Made by a program: the position numbers and the translations under genes. From Actinomycetes bacterium (GTDB taxonomy: Bacteria > Actinomycetota > Acidimicrobiia > Acidimicrobiales > Palsa-688), in the NCBI GenBank assembly GCA_021799445.1, contig JAJZAM010000001.1:1-64000 (forward strand): a stretch of 64,000 nt of DNA. Direction: 5' to 3'. Every line of letters begins with the position of its first letter. Position 1 is the stretch's first letter. This document shows positions 1 to 8,647 of this stretch, one piece after another. The notes beneath the pieces were generated by a model. The model was given only the letters and a program-made list of their open reading frames with translations, did not search any database and was not told the DNA's origin.

Positions 1-188
1 TCACGCCCGAGGAAGCCGTATCGATTGACGTCGTAGACTGCTGCGCCTCCGACCTGTATCACTCCCGTGGCGTGTCGTGCTATCAGACCTCGGCTGGCCC
101 GGTCGAAATCGTCCCCACCCAAAATTGGATGCCGTTTTGAAGTTATCTCGATCGTATGGCGCGAAGCCGGCTTGGTCGACTTGTCCAT
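1..188 (-). CDS. N-terminal part of a possible alkyl/aryl-sulfatase-like protein (runs off the window)
   Basis: Own reading of the minus strand from ATG at 188: MDKSTKPASRHTIEITSKRHPILGGDDFDRASRGLIARHATGVIQVGGAAVYDVNRYGFLGR..., open to the window edge; 'DFxxASRGLIA...VYDVNRYGFL' resembles alkylsulfatase N-termini. Confidence 0.45.
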   Translation of the reverse strand, partial: MDKSTKPASRHTIEITSKRHPILGGDDFDRASRGLIARHATGVIQVGGAAVYDVNRYGFLGR

Positions 189-316
189 TCCAAGACCCCC
201 TTTAGGTTCGTTTTAGCTAGGCGTTAAGGCCAGGTGACATGTCAGTACGAGTTTCGACACGACCACGTTGGTCGAATACTGGAGCTTTCTTTAGTCAAGT
301 CAGCCGAGATGACAGT

Positions 317-937
317 TTAGCTGTTGCCCAGGCTAGAAGCCAGCGTAGTCATAACTTCGATTAGCGCCTCGATACCCTTGACGATGTAAGCGTCGCCGGC
401 AGAGTCCCCGGTTTCGCCAGGCGAGGTACCGGCGACGGGCTGTGGTTGTAGTGCTGGTAGTGGCCTCTGCGAGGCTGCACACGTGGGATCGCCAGTTCCG
501 GACTCGGCGACGACTATCCCGATCAGCATCTGTCCGGAGGACTCAAAGGGCGCCAACCACCAACGCCTGCCGGGTCCCATGACCGCTCGCGCTGCCAACC
601 TAACTTCCCCGCCGGCCAACTCCACGACGAGTTGCGCAAGCTCGGCGGTCAAAAGGCGACGCTCCTCGTCTCCGAGCGCCGTAGTCCAGCGCGAACCTAG
701 AGAGTCCTCGACGCCCAGCCCTGACCATTCGGCCCATCGGGCGTTCGCGGCTACCACCTGAGCTCGGCTGTCGGCAAGGAGCATCGCCACCGGCACCGCC
801 TCGAAAGGAACCACCGACGGCACGCTGACCAACGACAGGTTCGCACCACCCGGCTCCGAGCCGGCGTGACCTTCAACTATCTCAGCGACTCGGCGTCCAA
901 GCCCCCGACTCACGTGGCGTCCGGGTTCTACCTGCAC
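317..937 (-). CDS. PAS-domain-like protein
   Basis: 206 aa ORF with PAS-like segment VPVAMLLADSRAQVVAANARWAEWSGLGVEDSLGSRW. Confidence 0.55.
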   Translation of the reverse strand: MQVEPGRHVSRGLGRRVAEIVEGHAGSEPGGANLSLVSVPSVVPFEAVPVAMLLADSRAQVVAANARWAEWSGLGVEDSLGSRWTTALGDEERRLLTAELAQLVVELAGGEVRLAARAVMGPGRRWWLAPFESSGQMLIGIVVAESGTGDPTCAASQRPLPALQPQPVAGTSPGETGDSAGDAYIVKGIEALIEVMTTLASSLGNS

Positions 938-995
938 TTACAATCTCTGTAAGAGTTGATCGATATTTTTAGTAAGATTTCTTTAGTGCAGGTGA

Positions 996-1937
996 TCATT
1001 CCTGCGCACCTTTTGCAGAGGTGAAGGCGGCCCTGATGGCGCTGCCCCTCACCGACGACGCAAACCCGTCCAGGCGGGCAGCCTCAAAGTGAGCCACCCG
1101 GGCGACGTCAACTTCGACGTCTCGCAACACCGGAGCAAAGCGCCGGAACACCAAGGCTACGGCCGCCCCCACCACCGGGGCCGCCACGTAGAGCCAGTAC
1201 GAGCGGAAGTCGAGCCCTACAACGTCAGGCCCCAAGCTGCGCGCTGGGTTGGTGCTAGTCCCTGAGAAACCCGCTTCGAGCCACACCATCACTGCATACA
1301 TCGGCGGAAATATGAGCGGTGTGAAGCGGCGAACCTTAGACGACGACACGAAACTCAACAGCGAGATGATCAGCACGAACGTCGTGGCGACCTCCCCCAA
1401 GAAAGCCGCCGCTACACCGGCCGGCCCGGGATAGGTGGCACCGTAGGCGACGCTTGACCCCATCTGACCCCACGCCAGCAGCGGCAGAGAACCCAGCACT
1501 GCGCCCACCAGCTGGGAAGCGATGTAGGCGAAGGCCTCGAAGCTAGACATAGTTCTTTCTGCAAGAAACGCAAGGGTAACGACAGGGTTGATGTGAGCGC
1601 CGCTCCAACGGCCCAGAGGTGATATGGCGACGGTCATGCCGGTGGCGCCGAAGAGGAACCCAGTCAGGGCACGTCGCGCCGCGACGCCCTTAATGACCGA
1701 AGCTACGGGGCTGCCGTGGCCGAAGTCGAGTATCACGATGGATAACCCGACGGCTATGAGCAGCGCTGTGCCCGCCGCCTCGGCAAAACATCGGCGCATC
1801 AGGCTAGGAGAAGGAGGGTTCGCTTTCCGGTCGGACCGCTTCACGCCACCGGTTCCGCCGGTCAGCGGAGTCCGGCTGGGGTTCGCCACGGGGCGATCGC
1901 TAGGAGGCCCGCCGCTGGGCGATTCAGGCTCGACCAC
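996..1937 (-). CDS. MIP/aquaporin family channel
   Basis: Two NPA-type motifs (GAHINPVVTLAF, GTSTNPARSLGPDVV) and multiple TM segments. Confidence 0.9.
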   Translation of the reverse strand: MVEPESPSGGPPSDRPVANPSRTPLTGGTGGVKRSDRKANPPSPSLMRRCFAEAAGTALLIAVGLSIVILDFGHGSPVASVIKGVAARRALTGFLFGATGMTVAISPLGRWSGAHINPVVTLAFLAERTMSSFEAFAYIASQLVGAVLGSLPLLAWGQMGSSVAYGATYPGPAGVAAAFLGEVATTFVLIISLLSFVSSSKVRRFTPLIFPPMYAVMVWLEAGFSGTSTNPARSLGPDVVGLDFRSYWLYVAAPVVGAAVALVFRRFAPVLRDVEVDVARVAHFEAARLDGFASSVRGSAIRAAFTSAKGAQE

Positions 1938-2209
1938 TGCCCCAGGCTACGTCGTCGTAGCGACGGGTCGGGCGCGTTCCTTCGCGCAAGGCCAACCGGT
2001 GCAGCCCGCCCGTTGTGCGCCTCTCGCGCCACGAGCCTCCCTTCGACGATATAGCGGTTCGAGGTTGGCGACGATACCGGCTCTGCGCCGACTAGCTCGA
2101 CGCGCCTGCATCAGTTGACTCTGCCAAACCGCTAGTGTGTGGCGCGACATATCATCCGAACATTCGGCCGGGACTCGACTCGGGCCCCCGCTGCGGTTAT
2201 GCCACCTCC

Positions 2210-2285
2210 GCCCCCGTAGCTCAGAGGATAGAGCGTCGGTTTCCTAAACCGTGCGTCGCAGGTTCGAGTCCTGCCGGGGGCACCA
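2210..2285 (+). tRNA. tRNA-Arg (anticodon CCT), CCA encoded
   Basis: Cloverleaf by eye: acceptor gcccccg/cgggggc, D-arm gctc..gagc, anticodon loop ttCCTaa, T-arm gcagg-ttcgagt-cctgc, then A + CCA. Confidence 0.93.
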
Positions 2286-2554
2286 GCCTTTTAGGCTCTG
2301 AGCAGGGATAACCCTCAGCTCGACCACCTAAGGACTTTACCTTTGGGGACCCTAATTTCCCTCATTTAACCGTTGAAATTGGGAGGGGGTTGGGAGGGAG
2401 GCCAGGGTCGGTGGGTGCCCCACCACAACACCACGCCACGCCCGGGCACCCACCTCTTAGAGCGTCGGAGGAATCCGCTGAGGCCCGGGTTCCGCCGCCG
2501 ACGCTCTACCTCTCTTATCGGCTGCTCAAAATTCGAGCAGCCGACAGGGTTGGC

Positions 2555-2750
2555 ATGGACCCCAAGCACCCCCCATTCGTCCGACTTACACTTCCCACCA
2601 CCCGCCAGGTCGACTCGATCGAAACGGGAGTGCTCGTTCAGGGTGACGCCCGTGCTGGGCTGGCTCTCCTGCCCAGCGAGTGCACTCAGACCGTCGTGAC
2701 CAGCCCCCCTTACTGGTCACTGCGCGATTATTCCGAGGAAGGTCACTCGG
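2555..2750 (+). pseudogene. Truncated DNA (N4/N6) methyltransferase, N-terminal fragment
   Basis: ATG at 2555: MDPKHPPFVRLTLPTTRQVDSIETGVLVQGDARAGLALLPSECTQTVVTSPPYWSLRDYSEEG; catalytic motif TSPPYW present, then homology stops at about 2750. Confidence 0.7.
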
Positions 2751-4699
2751 CGGCGGCCTTCTCCCAGTCCGTTTTTTGGCGATGGTTGATGGTCAGCTCG
2801 GAGACGGCACGACCCGCAAGCCTCTCGGACAGCGACCTCATGATCCCTCCAGAATCGATTGGGGGAAGCTGCTTTGGGTCGCCGACCATCACCAGTTTCC
2901 CCCCACCCGCCACGACCTCGTCGACCAGCTGGGCACGTCACGCGAGCCTGTCATCCCGGCCTCGTCTAACGCGACTACAGTTTTGTGATCAAATTCGATC
3001 TCCCCTTTGTCGATCCGGGAGAGCAACTGGGCCACCGATGTCGACCGAATCCCAGCCCCCTCCTCGAGCCTTCTGGCGGCCTTACGCGCCGTTGCACACC
3101 CAATCACCTCAAACCCGCTGCTCTCCCAAGCCCGCCTCGAGGCACCCAGCGCCGTCGTCTTCCCGGTGCCGGCCCGGCCGATTACAACGTCGATCACGTT
3201 GCCGGACGAGCAGATGTGGCGGACCATCGCGTCCTGGTCGACGTCAAGCTGAAAGCCCACCGCCCGCACCGCAGCGTCGACGACCCTGCTGGGAACGCCG
3301 GCCGCCCCTCCCCCCAAACCCTGCTCTGCTGCGACAACAATCGACCCCTCCAAGGTCAGCATCTCAAGCGTCGCGTAACGTTCTTCCCCCGGCCCAGCGG
3401 GAACAATCTTCCCTCGCTTGGTCCGAATCACCTCCCCCGTGGCGAGCCCCGCTGACCGGTCGGCGGCTGTAGACGTGGTCAGGCGCCGCACCTTGGGTGA
3501 CTCCAAAAACCGGTCGGCGGTCACGTCGACCTGAGAGATAGCAGCCCCGTCGATCGCACTCCCCGCAAGCGCAAACATCAGATCTCGACGCAAAAAAGTC
3601 GACGCCTGCCTCACCCGCCAAGCCGCCGGGAACTCCGTCGAAATCTTCTCCTCTGCTTTTCTGTCTCCGTTAGTGTCATTGACCAGCTGCTCGCAGATCC
3701 GCTCTAGGTCCCCCTCCGGGTCGTGCCGACCACGGTGCGACCCGACCACAGCCGTCACGTCCTCGACCCGCGCGGGACGCACGCGACGCCGCCGACCCTG
3801 CCCCTCAGACAGAGCCATACCCTCCAACTCGGCCGTGACCCGTCCGGCAAATACGTCCTCCCCTGCGGCCGCCAGCTCGCGGTCCTTGGCCTGCCGGGTC
3901 TGCCGTTGAGCCGTCTCCCGCCCAGCAGTGGAGGTCTGCACAGCCTCGGCTGCCGCTGCATCCAGCGCCGCCTTGCGCTTCGAAAACGCGACCAAAATCT
4001 GCTTTGGGACCCCCGCTATCTCCCCAGTACCGTTGCGGTCGACGGTCCAACTGACCCCCAGCTCAGCAGTCAGCTGGGAGCGCAACTCAGCCTGGTAGAG
4101 CGCTCCCGCCGCCTTGCTCCACGCGTAAAGTTGCCGGCCGTCGAGAGCGCTCCAACGGCCGTCATCTCCCTGGGACATGTTTGACACCAAGACGTGGGTG
4201 TGCAGGTGCGGGTCGCCGGATCGAGCGGTACGGTGCCAATAGGTGGCCGCGACGAACCCGCGGCCGGCTTGAAGCTCGCTTCCCGCGTGCCCCCGCCGGA
4301 CGCCGCAAGCGTCGCGCTCCAGCAGCTCGATTGTCCGCTCGACGGCCCGGTCGTGGGCAAGCGACACCTTTCCCCGCACCTCTTCCCCACCAACACAGAA
4401 CAAGAGCGACACCGATTTCGGAGCGCAAAACGTCAAGTCGTAACCGGGCAGCCGGGCCGGTTGGCGCTGGCTGAGCAGGTCCAACCCGGCCGCGTCACCG
4501 GCCGGGATCCGACCGTCCAACACCAAATTGATCTGGTCGGCCTCGACCTGGCCGGCGAGTCCGAGCGCCGCCGCGCCGGCACCCAACCACCGGCCGGACC
4601 GCTCCCCCGCCCCCTGGTAGTAGGCCGCAGTATCAGCAGCTACCAGACCCTGGTAGTAGCCGGCGGGTCGTCGTGATGAAGTTTCGCAATCGTCAACAT
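2745..4699 (-). pseudogene. MobF/TraA (TrwC-type) conjugative relaxase-helicase, frameshifted and C-terminally truncated
   Basis: ORF 2889..4586 has relaxase metal-binding HLHTH (GDPHLHTHVLVSN) and helicase Walker A (VIGRAGTGKTTALGA). N-terminus MLTIAKLHHDDPP from ATG 4699 is out of frame with AYYQGLVAADTAAYYQGAGERSGRW; after MTGSRD the frame shifts to QLVDEVVAGGGKLVMVGDPKQLPPIDSGGIMRSLSERLAGRAVSELTINHRQKTDWEKAAAE then stop. Confidence 0.85.
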
Positions 4700-5014
4700 G
4701 CCTCTCTTATCGGCATGTCGCACGAATCGCACCCCGGAGCCACCATTGGTGCAAGTGTGCCGACTGTCAAAGTACCTGGTTCAAGAGAAGATCTCGAAGC
4801 TCTCAAAGGTCTTGGACATCAGGTCATCTCATTTCTCCATTTCAAAATCAGCAGTCAACTTTGGCCTTCAACTTTTTAGAAAGGCGGCTAGAGAGCTTCC
4901 CTTCGGAGTGAGGCTGATCGTCTTTTGGGAATGTTGCGCGCGTTCGCCACCGGCGCGCCGCCCAACCCCTTTCAACCCTTCGTCGAAGCGATCAGGGCCA
5001 AGGGGAGAGTCCCC

Positions 5015-5188
5015 TCAGGACAAGAGAAGTTGAAGGAAGTCTTGCTCAGGAATGATCTCGATGGGAGCGCCCGACTCGCGGAGGTTGAGAGCCGTGTCAA
5101 GTTTGCTGCTCCGAAAGCCGGCAGAGAACTCGACGAAGGCCCCGTCACCGATCACGAGATAGTCAAGATGTGCGCTGACACTCGTCTT
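5015..5188 (-). pseudogene. C-terminal half of a BRCT-domain-like protein, 5' part missing at the IS end
   Basis: VKTSVSAHLDYLVIGDGAFVEFSAGFRSSKLDTALNLRESGAPIEIIPEQDFLQLLLS fits a BRCT C-terminus (VSxxxDYLVxGD...SKLxxAxxxGxPIxxExxFLxLL). Confidence 0.55.
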
Positions 5189-5190
5189 AA

Positions 5191-5209
5191 CCTCGATCCA
5201 CCGCGTAGC
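5191..5209 (+). repeat. IS terminal inverted repeat (left)
   Basis: cctcgatccaccgcgtagc, exact reverse complement of 6794-6812. Confidence 0.9.
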
Positions 5210-5377
5210 GACGGGCCGGGGAACGCCGGACGCTTCGAGTGACGATGGCGCAGAAGCAGCCGTGGGTTTGCGGTTCGAGCGCTTTCCAGGGCGCACGGGA
5301 CTATGGCTCCTGGTCGTCATCTCGTTTGTGAGCGTGTGGGTGATCGTCTGCGGCCACGCCCGTCCGCCGGCACCCGC

Positions 5378-6691
5378 TCAGGTCGGGGCGAAGGCGACGG
5401 CGCGCAGGTCGGCGAGTGCTTGGTTGAAGCGCAGGGCCCAGGGCCAGCGCTCGGGCATGCGCAGGGTGGGACGGCCCGAGCGGTTGACGAGGCGGCCGGG
5501 GACGGCTAAGTAGCGGGTGCGCAGCGTGCGCGCGACCACCAGGGTCTGGTCCGCGTCCACCAGGTCACCGAGAGCCGCCGTCCAGCGCATCAGGTTGTGC
5601 GCGAGGACGGCGCAGCACAGCCAGGCCCCGTTGGCCGAGAAGTTGCCCGAGGGGCAGTGCTCCATGCCCGCGCCCTCTTTGAGGTCGTCGATGGCGAGCT
5701 CGACCACGGCGTGGTGACGGTGGAAGGCGTCGAGCTCGACGGCAGTTCCCTCGAGATCGGTCAAGAAGGCGAAGTGGCGCCAGTCGGGCCACAAGGCGGC
5801 CTGGGCCCCGACGAGGCGGGTCCGCCGGACGATGAGACGGCGCCCCTTGTAGGTGCACTCGGCCACCTCCGCCCGTCCGCCTTCGGGGTAGTCGATCTCG
5901 ACCCAGGCGTCCTCGGCGATGCCGGCGATCTCCCTGGCCAGGGCCTTGGTCCCGGTGCGCACGGCCATCGTGTAGCGCACCCCGAGACGCCCCAAGACAG
6001 CGATGGTCTCCTTCGACCAGAACCCCGAGTCGACCCGTAGGACGATCTCCCCGGTCGCCCCGGCCCGACGCAACCGGGGGACGAGCTCTTCGATGAAGCG
6101 CTTGACGCCCCGCTGGGTGTTGGCCGATCCCTTGCGCATCCGGGCGTGGAGGATTTCGCCGGTCGAGGCTCTCGTCGCCAGGATCGGGTGGTAGCCGAGC
6201 TTCTTCGTGTAGCCGAAGGCGGCGCCGGCCTTCTTCTTGCCGTGCACCTCGTCGATGGTCGAGTCGATGTCGACGACGAGGCGCTCGGCGCCCGGTCCCG
6301 CACCTGCCGCCCAGGCGGCGGCGAGCGCCAGGCCGATGACCCGCTCGAACTGGCGCACGTGACCGAACGTGAACGACCGCAGGAACGTCCCGAGCGTCGA
6401 CGGTGCCATCACCCGGTGGTCGAGGACCTCTGCGGTCGCTCCGGCTCGCAAGAGGTCGGCGTGGTCGATGTGGCTGGCGCCGGCCACCATGGCGTGCACC
6501 AGCGTCAGGATCTTCCTCCCCGGCCGGAACCCGCCGACCCGTCCCGACAGGTCGATGGTGGCGTCGCAGAGCCGCTCGAGCCCGAGCCGCTTGGCGAGGG
6601 TGGCGACGAGCACCAGGCCGGCGTTGGCCACCAGGTTCGGCTCGTCGAAGGTCACCGCCACCCGGTCGATCCCGCGCGATACTTGCCTCAC
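5378..6691 (-). CDS. IS1380-family transposase
   Basis: 437 aa; VVDIDSTIDEVHGKKKAGAAFGYTKKLGYHP, LRVDSGFWS and HRHHAVVELAIDDLKEG motifs. Confidence 0.93.
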   Translation of the reverse strand: MRQVSRGIDRVAVTFDEPNLVANAGLVLVATLAKRLGLERLCDATIDLSGRVGGFRPGRKILTLVHAMVAGASHIDHADLLRAGATAEVLDHRVMAPSTLGTFLRSFTFGHVRQFERVIGLALAAAWAAGAGPGAERLVVDIDSTIDEVHGKKKAGAAFGYTKKLGYHPILATRASTGEILHARMRKGSANTQRGVKRFIEELVPRLRRAGATGEIVLRVDSGFWSKETIAVLGRLGVRYTMAVRTGTKALAREIAGIAEDAWVEIDYPEGGRAEVAECTYKGRRLIVRRTRLVGAQAALWPDWRHFAFLTDLEGTAVELDAFHRHHAVVELAIDDLKEGAGMEHCPSGNFSANGAWLCCAVLAHNLMRWTAALGDLVDADQTLVVARTLRTRYLAVPGRLVNRSGRPTLRMPERWPWALRFNQALADLRAVAFAPT

Positions 6692-6793
6692 AGAAAGTGC
6701 CTCCTCTGCTGGTGGGAAACGCTGCGTAGAACACAGCTATTCTCCCAGCTGAGGGGGCCTTTTTGGTGGATGCGCGACCCCGATCAGCCAGTG

Positions 6794-6812
6794 GCTACGC
6801 GGTGGATCGAGG
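6794..6812 (-). repeat. IS terminal inverted repeat (right)
   Basis: gctacgcggtggatcgagg. Confidence 0.9.
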
Positions 6813-7248
6813 TTTAATGGACCTGCCAACCCTGAGGTCCTGGGCGGTCGATCGCGTCGTTCTCGCCGGGGACGCAGCGCATGCCCCGCTACCCCATCAA
6901 GGCATGGGAGGAGGCATGGGGATCGAGGACGGCTACGCAATAGGGGCCCTTCTGGCGGCCCGCGGACCCGGAAACTACCAGACGGCGTTCTCGAGTTTCA
7001 AGAGGCTTCGCCGTGACCGTGTCGCCAAGGTTCAAGCCTGGTCGCGACTCGCAGGGTTGACTTACAAGCTCGCCGACCCAGAGCTCGTCGCGCGGCGGAA
7101 CGCAACACTCTGGCAGCTGAGGACCAGCCTCGTGTGGATACACTCCTACGACGTCATGCGAGAGGTCGAAGAGTTGACCGGCGGCACCGTCCCCCTCGAC
7201 GGGGACGCCATGGCGCCCGGAGAACCGAACCTGGCAGTGGGCGTCTGA
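6813..7248 (+). pseudogene. C-terminal fragment of an FAD-dependent aromatic monooxygenase
   Basis: LMDLPTLRSWAVDRVVLAGDAAHAPLPHQGMGGGMGIEDGYAIGALLA: FAD-binding GDAAH motif; the N-terminal Rossmann part is absent and the homology begins at the IS end. Confidence 0.8.
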
Positions 7249-7587
7249 CGGCGCCAGCCCTTCCCGACAGAGTCGGGGATCGTGGCCGGTCTGGGGCTCG
7301 CGTCGCACTCCGGAGCCCGCCCGCCCACAACCTTGCAGTACTCGCGCGTCGTCCTCCGGTCTACGAAGTCGACGAGGTGCGTACGCTCGCCCCGGCTGGT
7401 AACGACAGGTCCGACGGGCCGCTCCAGGCCCGTTACGCCCGCGGCCCTTACCCCCGCGCTGGTATTGCAACGCCCCGGAGCACACCGCCAATACCCTACA
7501 AGCTGCCCGGCGTTTACCTCCCGTCGCAGCGGCCGCGAGACGATCCACCAACTGACACCGATGATGCTGGACGTACTAGAGGAGGGA

Positions 7588-7836
7588 CGCTAAGGGATCT
7601 TTGCGCCACCTACTACCTCGTGGTCAGGTTCTTGGACAATGGTCATCTACCTGATGCCGGAGGGGGATCGACCGGAACGCGAGCAGCTGCGCAAGCACCC
7701 GCTATGGCACGGGTTCGGGTCGTTGAGCACCTCCACCTGGCTATCCCCGGGTGGCCGGAGGCCCGACGCCCATAGGATCAGCGCGAACCTTGCGAACACA
7801 CGGGTCGAGGTGCTGCGCTGCTACACCGATGCGTAG
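7588..7836 (+). pseudogene. PaaX-like transcriptional regulator fragment
   Basis: WTMVIYLMPEGDRPEREQLRKHPLWHGFGSLSTSTWLSPGGR resembles the PaaX central domain; frame broken on both sides. Confidence 0.6.
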
Positions 7837-7919
7837 TCCACGACGCCGAAACGGTAGCGTAGGTAGCGGAACGGTCCGAGGGTGACATCTTTAAAAAACG
7901 AATAACTAGATCGGCCGGT

Positions 7920-8419
7920 CAGGGTTGGTGGGACACCCCCGTTGATGAGGTCGATGATCACGGAGAGGTAGCAACGCGGCCCGGGAGTAGGCGTGCTCGA
8001 TGGCCTGGATGACCCGGATGGCCGACTTGTCGGGGGCGGACCGGCTAATCGTCCAGCCGGCGCCGATGGTGGTCATAGTCAAGGTGAAGCAGAAGTCCCC
8101 AGAGGAGTTGCCCCCTTCGTGGCCCGCCAGGTCGATCTCGACGAAACCGAGGGTGGCGTCGTCGCACTCCGGCCAGGTGCGGATGAGGATCTGGGTCTTG
8201 AGCAGCGAGTCTGGTTTGATGTGGCTCCCCCCTCGATACCAGGCGAGCACCTTGGCCCTCGCCGGGTACCGGTCGATGGTGGCCGCACTCACGGCTATGA
8301 GGAGAGCGGCCTCCTCGTCGGTGAGGTCCACCTCGCCGTCGTGGTCGAGCAGGGGGACGAAGACTGGGAGCCCTTCTTGTGTTGGATTGCCAGTTTTTCT
8401 GTGCCAGCAGGTCGTGCAC
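7920..8419 (-). pseudogene. Decayed DDE/integrase-catalytic-domain transposase
   Basis: Overlapping frames; ALLIAVSAATIDRYPARAKVL...GGSHIKPDSLLKTQILIRTWPECDDATLGFVEIDLAGHEGGNSSGDFCFTLTMTTIGAGWT, then frame shift. Confidence 0.7.
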
Positions 8420-8647
8420 CCATCGAAAGTTCTATGGTTCTGGTGTAGTCGGAGCCGCTCTGCGTGAGCGGATTTCTACGTGAGGTAACGATGCCGTCTA
8501 CCCGCGGGTTTAGATGAGTCAAAGGACGGGGTACGCCCGGTGTAGGCGTACCGGTTAGATTCCGGCCTGGTGCCGTCCTGCCGGCGGAACGGAAAATGTG
8601 TGCCGGGGGTCTTTCGGACAGGTTTGTCATTTACGTAGCATCTGGTT

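Larger units (their letters stand above)
5191..6812. mobile_element. IS1380-family insertion sequence, apparently intact
   Basis: Full-length transposase plus 19-bp perfect terminal inverted repeats; length about 1.62 kb. Confidence 0.9.

Noticed and set aside
2766-3472. C-terminal two-thirds of plus-strand ORF 2390..3472 as one protein with the methylase
   Set aside because: After about 2750 it is the antisense of the relaxase-helicase; only the N-terminal portion resembles a methyltransferase.
5565-6734. 389-aa ORF antiparallel-frame within the IS transposase
   Set aside because: Out-of-frame, Arg-rich shadow of the genuine IS1380 transposase frame.
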